From: an uncultured archaeon | GTDB lineage: Archaea > Halobacteriota > Methanosarcinia > Methanosarcinales > Methanoperedenaceae | Direction of reading: 5' to 3' | Length of the DNA stretch: 64,000 nucleotides | Assembly: GCA_902386135.1 (NCBI GenBank) | Contig: CABMIB010000066.1 | Coordinates: forward strand, 1-64,000 | Part shown: piece after piece, positions 61,551 to 64,000 of the stretch | Numbering within the stretch: the first letter of the stretch is position 1 | Layout of the letters: the number at the start of each line of letters is the position of its first letter | The notes under the pieces: generated by a model | The model's database searches: none | Seen by the model: the letters and a program-made list of their open reading frames with translations, nothing else | What the model was told of the DNA's origin: nothing | Program-made: the position numbers and the translations under genes

Positions 61551-61682
61551 CCGGGGTTTTCGCTTAGATCTCTGTTTAGATGCAGTATAGTATTATAGTA
61601 TGAATGAATTTTGCCAGGTTGAAGTTTACGGATGTTCCGGAAAAATTAAGATTGGAAGATAGCCCCATTTAATTTTGGGATT

Positions 61683-62936
61683 TTACTTTTCTCTTAAAAG
61701 AAATTTAAATGCTGGAACGACATTAATTGTAAAATCCTCTATTTTCAACTGCTCTTCCTTTCCATGAGAGACTATGTACCCTTCAGTAACTTTGAACTTT
61801 TTCATAAATGCAATTAAACCAGTAGTATCGATTTTTCCATATTTTATTTCTATTGGAACCGGTTTTTTGTCTGGAACGACCACATCTACCTCATTTTTAT
61901 AGGGGTCTCTCCAGAAGAACCCGGTGTTTAACTGAGATACGATAAGCCATTCAAAGACTTTTGACATGGAAATGTCATCCTCTTTAAAAATGAGGTCTGA
62001 AAGTATTGCAGGGTAATATTTTTTTAGCTTTCTTTCTGTTTTCCGTCTGTTTTTAGAGTAATTATAGAGCCTCCTGATAAGGAAAGCCTCTTCCAGATAT
62101 GCCAGATAATTGGACAGCGTCTGCCTTGAGAGTTTTAATTCTTTTGCTAAGTCCGATATCTCCATAAGCTGTCCGGGCTCTTCCATAATTATTCCGAGCA
62201 ATGACTCCAGTAAAGCTACATCTTTTATTTTAAACAATTGCGGCAGGTCCCTGTAGATTACCTTTTCCACAATTCCTTCTTTTACATATTTTCTTATTAC
62301 CGATTTGTCTTTGATCCCGACAAGCTCAGGAAAACCCTGGCATAGAATATATTCTTCAAAAAGCCTTGCCAGTTCCTTTTCGTAAAGCCCGACAGGTTTA
62401 TGTTTCACACCTTTAAAGCTAAGGAATTCTTTAAACAAAAGAGTTTCAATCTTAAATTCGAATATCCTGCCGGATAGTGTTTCTTTTGACTTCTTTTTTA
62501 TGAACATTGATTCTGAGCCTGAGATAATTATTTTTATATTCTTCCCATAGGTATCATAGATTCTTTTTACCTGGTCTTCCCAGTTCGTGAGCTTCTGTAT
62601 CTCATCGAGCAGGAGCAGATATTTGCCCTGCCTGAGATTTTTTTCCATCAATGCCTCGTACTCTTTCATCACTTCCCTGATTTCTATTTCCCTGAATTCA
62701 TCGAATGAAAAGTAAATTATGTTCCGGGCATCGAACCCCTTTTTGATGAAATCTAAGACTATCTTAAGCATCAATGTGGTTTTCCCGACCCTGCGCAAGC
62801 CTGTAAGGGCGATTATCTGGGGTAGGGGAAGGTATTTTGATATCTGCTTATGGATTTCTCTTTCGTGGTATTCGAGTTTTAATTCTTCCTTCCACCAGGT
62901 GTTGGACTCTAAAAGTACGTCTCTAATTTTTGCCAT
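61683..62936 (-). CDS. AAA ATPase with DUF4143 domain
   Basis: 417 residues. Walker A ALTGLRRVGKTTLMLKIV (about 42-59), Walker B YLLLLDEIQKLTNWED, sensor ISGSESMFIKKKS, followed by a DUF4143-type C-terminal domain with a winged-helix part (DLAKELKLSRQTLSNYLAYLEEAFLIRRLY) and a nuclease-like segment NEVDVVVPDKKPVPIEIKYG that carries the E.K pattern of PD-(D/E)xK. A common archaeal/bacterial family, perhaps defensive or regulatory; its role is not known. Complete, unlike the ATPase at 46169. Confidence 0.85.
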   Translation of the reverse strand: MAKIRDVLLESNTWWKEELKLEYHEREIHKQISKYLPLPQIIALTGLRRVGKTTLMLKIVLDFIKKGFDARNIIYFSFDEFREIEIREVMKEYEALMEKNLRQGKYLLLLDEIQKLTNWEDQVKRIYDTYGKNIKIIISGSESMFIKKKSKETLSGRIFEFKIETLLFKEFLSFKGVKHKPVGLYEKELARLFEEYILCQGFPELVGIKDKSVIRKYVKEGIVEKVIYRDLPQLFKIKDVALLESLLGIIMEEPGQLMEISDLAKELKLSRQTLSNYLAYLEEAFLIRRLYNYSKNRRKTERKLKKYYPAILSDLIFKEDDISMSKVFEWLIVSQLNTGFFWRDPYKNEVDVVVPDKKPVPIEIKYGKIDTTGLIAFMKKFKVTEGYIVSHGKEEQLKIEDFTINVVPAFKFLLREK

Positions 62937-63054
62937 GTACAGTTAACCTACTTTCTATTTTATGTTAAGTGTATTAGTCATATTATTTAAATTTTGGGTT
63001 GTAGCCCTAATCCAAAGTTTAATATCGAAGAATTAATAATTCTAAAAGATAATT

Positions 63055-63813
63055 ATGGAAAAAGATACCAATCGAATTGAGTTTACTTATTTTGGAGATT
63101 TATTGGGTACGTCAGAATTATATAACATCCATAGGGATGTTGGCTATAATCAATTAGATAAATTTTATAAAATTATGTATGATGATTTTAAACAGTTGGT
63201 TGAAGAATACGAGACTACTCTATACGTTTATCTTTTTAGCGATTCTCTTTTTATCACAGGCAAAAATAATATAGAAATGGTTTTAAAAACTCTAAGTTCA
63301 GTATACTATAAATTGTTCTCAGAAAAAATTTTTCTACGAGGAGCAATGGTGGAGGGGTATTTAAATTACGATCCAAGAGTTGAACTTAGAAATTTCAGAA
63401 AGCAACTCCCAACAACAGATGTTCTCTTTAGAGCAACTAAACTTGAAAAAAGTTCTAAAGGAGCGAGATTGTTAATAGAAAAAGGATTAGCTCAAAAGAT
63501 CCTCCATCAAAATTGGTACACAGAGGATACATATATCAAAAATTTTTACAATCCTAAATTGCCTAACGACGATTTTAAAAGAAAAATAGTTCAAAATGGG
63601 TATCAAGCCTATGAGTATCTTTGGCCTTTAGAAGATTGTGAATGGTTAAAAGGCTATTTAGATGTTCAAGAATTATTAAAAGAAAAAGCTTATTTTGCTC
63701 CGAATAATGTAATTAATCACCTTAGAGAGACTAGGAAGTTGTTTAGAATAGCAAAATATAGATTTGAAATTAACAATCATTTGAGAAGACGTCCTATAAG
63801 AATTAAAAGATAA
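63055..63813 (+). CDS. Nucleotidyl-cyclase-like (palm-fold) protein
   Basis: 252 residues. TYFGDLLGTSELYN near residue 10 and YLFSDSLFITGKN near 57 place one aspartate each where class III nucleotidyl cyclases bind metal. LRGAMVEGYLNY and VLFRATKLEKSSKGARLLIEKG follow, matching a widespread 'F.D.LG...SDS...RG...G' family of uncharacterised proteins with that fold. AT-rich coding. Whether it makes a cyclic nucleotide is not shown. A further gene begins 68 bases after it. Confidence 0.6.
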   Translation: MEKDTNRIEFTYFGDLLGTSELYNIHRDVGYNQLDKFYKIMYDDFKQLVEEYETTLYVYLFSDSLFITGKNNIEMVLKTLSSVYYKLFSEKIFLRGAMVEGYLNYDPRVELRNFRKQLPTTDVLFRATKLEKSSKGARLLIEKGLAQKILHQNWYTEDTYIKNFYNPKLPNDDFKRKIVQNGYQAYEYLWPLEDCEWLKGYLDVQELLKEKAYFAPNNVINHLRETRKLFRIAKYRFEINNHLRRRPIRIKR

Positions 63814-63881
63814 AAGGTATAAAATAATGCTGATGTTTTACCTATAAAGTACTCCTCACTCAAAGCATTAAAGGACATAGT

Positions 63882-64000
63882 ATGAATACCAATCTTGAAA
63901 GAAGCATAGATAGAGCAATTGGTTTGATGAATACACCTGCAGATTATGAGAATTATATTTTATTCAAAATCAAACCTGTTGATGGAGGATGTTGTTGCCT
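63882..64000 (+). CDS. Partial N-terminus of an unidentified protein at the window edge
   Basis: Open frame from the ATG at 63882 to the end: MNTNLERSIDRAIGLMNTPA, then DYENYILFKIKPVDGGCCC. An amphipathic helix is followed by the start of a strand and three successive cysteines. Too short to classify. Position after the cyclase-like gene makes it a candidate partner. Confidence 0.35.
   Translation, partial: MNTNLERSIDRAIGLMNTPADYENYILFKIKPVDGGCCC

Noticed and set aside
61611-61675. Short frames before the AAA ATPase end (MNEFCQVEVYGCSG... and an overlapping one)
   Set aside because: Two alternative frames of about 20 codons give no family; they may be remnants, but the evidence is too weak.

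Overview
The window is archaeal and most likely comes from a methanogen or methanotroph of the Methanosarcinales (Methanosarcina / ANME-2d 'Methanoperedens' type). Support for this: F420 chromophore synthesis genes (cofG, cofH), methanogenesis marker 14 with its DUF1890 and DUF1894 partners, a thermosome, Alba, archaeal ribosomal and RNA polymerase subunits (L18e, L13, S9, RpoN, RpoK, S2), PurP, GfcR, ribose-1,5-bisphosphate isomerase and the siroheme-dependent heme pathway (AhbB, an AhbD-like protein). A bacterial-type GrpE/DnaK pair and a CcmD-like peptide point to a mesophile that makes c-type cytochromes. The genus is inferred; there is no rRNA gene here to settle it.

Layout. 0-5 kb: a small membrane protein, a winged-helix protein, a zinc ribbon, a DUF5788-like protein, then cofG-cofH-methyltransferase on the minus strand. 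5-12 kb: tRNA m1A methyltransferase, a RecA-fold protein without a usable Walker A, a secreted Gly/Ser/Asn-repeat protein, two paralogous membrane-anchored winged-helix proteins, a methyltransferase and a PBECR/DUF2283 pair. 12-16 kb: 5'-deoxyadenosine-type deaminase, a biotin-synthase-like radical SAM protein coupled to an M23-like protein. 16-20 kb: rpl18e-rpl13-rps9-rpoN-tRNA-Pro(CGG)-rpoK-rps2-MEMO, behind a structured leader. 20-28 kb: cysteine desulfurase, a glycosyltransferase-like protein, and a tight minus-strand operon of five CBS-domain proteins ending in an ATP-dependent RNA ligase. 28-33 kb: metallo-beta-lactamase protein, gfcR, cobyric acid synthase and R15P isomerase. 33-35 kb: a RelBE pair, a DUF5678-like/retropepsin-like pair and an 805-bp transposon-like element with no transposase. 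35-45 kb: thermosome, grpE-dnaK, YchF-type GTPase, AbrB/PIN pair, TrmJ, then marker 14-DUF1890-DUF1894 and purP. 46-50 kb: an ATPase with an in-frame TAG, ahbD-ahbB, ccmD, CoA-binding and LUD proteins. 50-55 kb: a run of bacterial-looking small enzymes mixed with gene remnants. 55-64 kb: Alba, purH, an APC permease, a TumE-like toxin pair, DUF366/DUF131 proteins, an AAA ATPase and an AT-rich end with a nucleotidyl-cyclase-like protein.

The clearest undescribed object is the element at 34307-35111. It has perfect 23-bp terminal inverted repeats and a 9-bp target duplication. Its only gene encodes a multispan membrane protein, and it sits immediately upstream of the thermosome promoter. Other leads are the five-gene CBS/RNA ligase operon, the paired membrane-tethered winged-helix proteins, the alternative hairpins before rpl18e, three dispersed long-hairpin repeats, the purP/purH redundancy with a purH 5' frameshift, and the decaying island at 51.5-55 kb.
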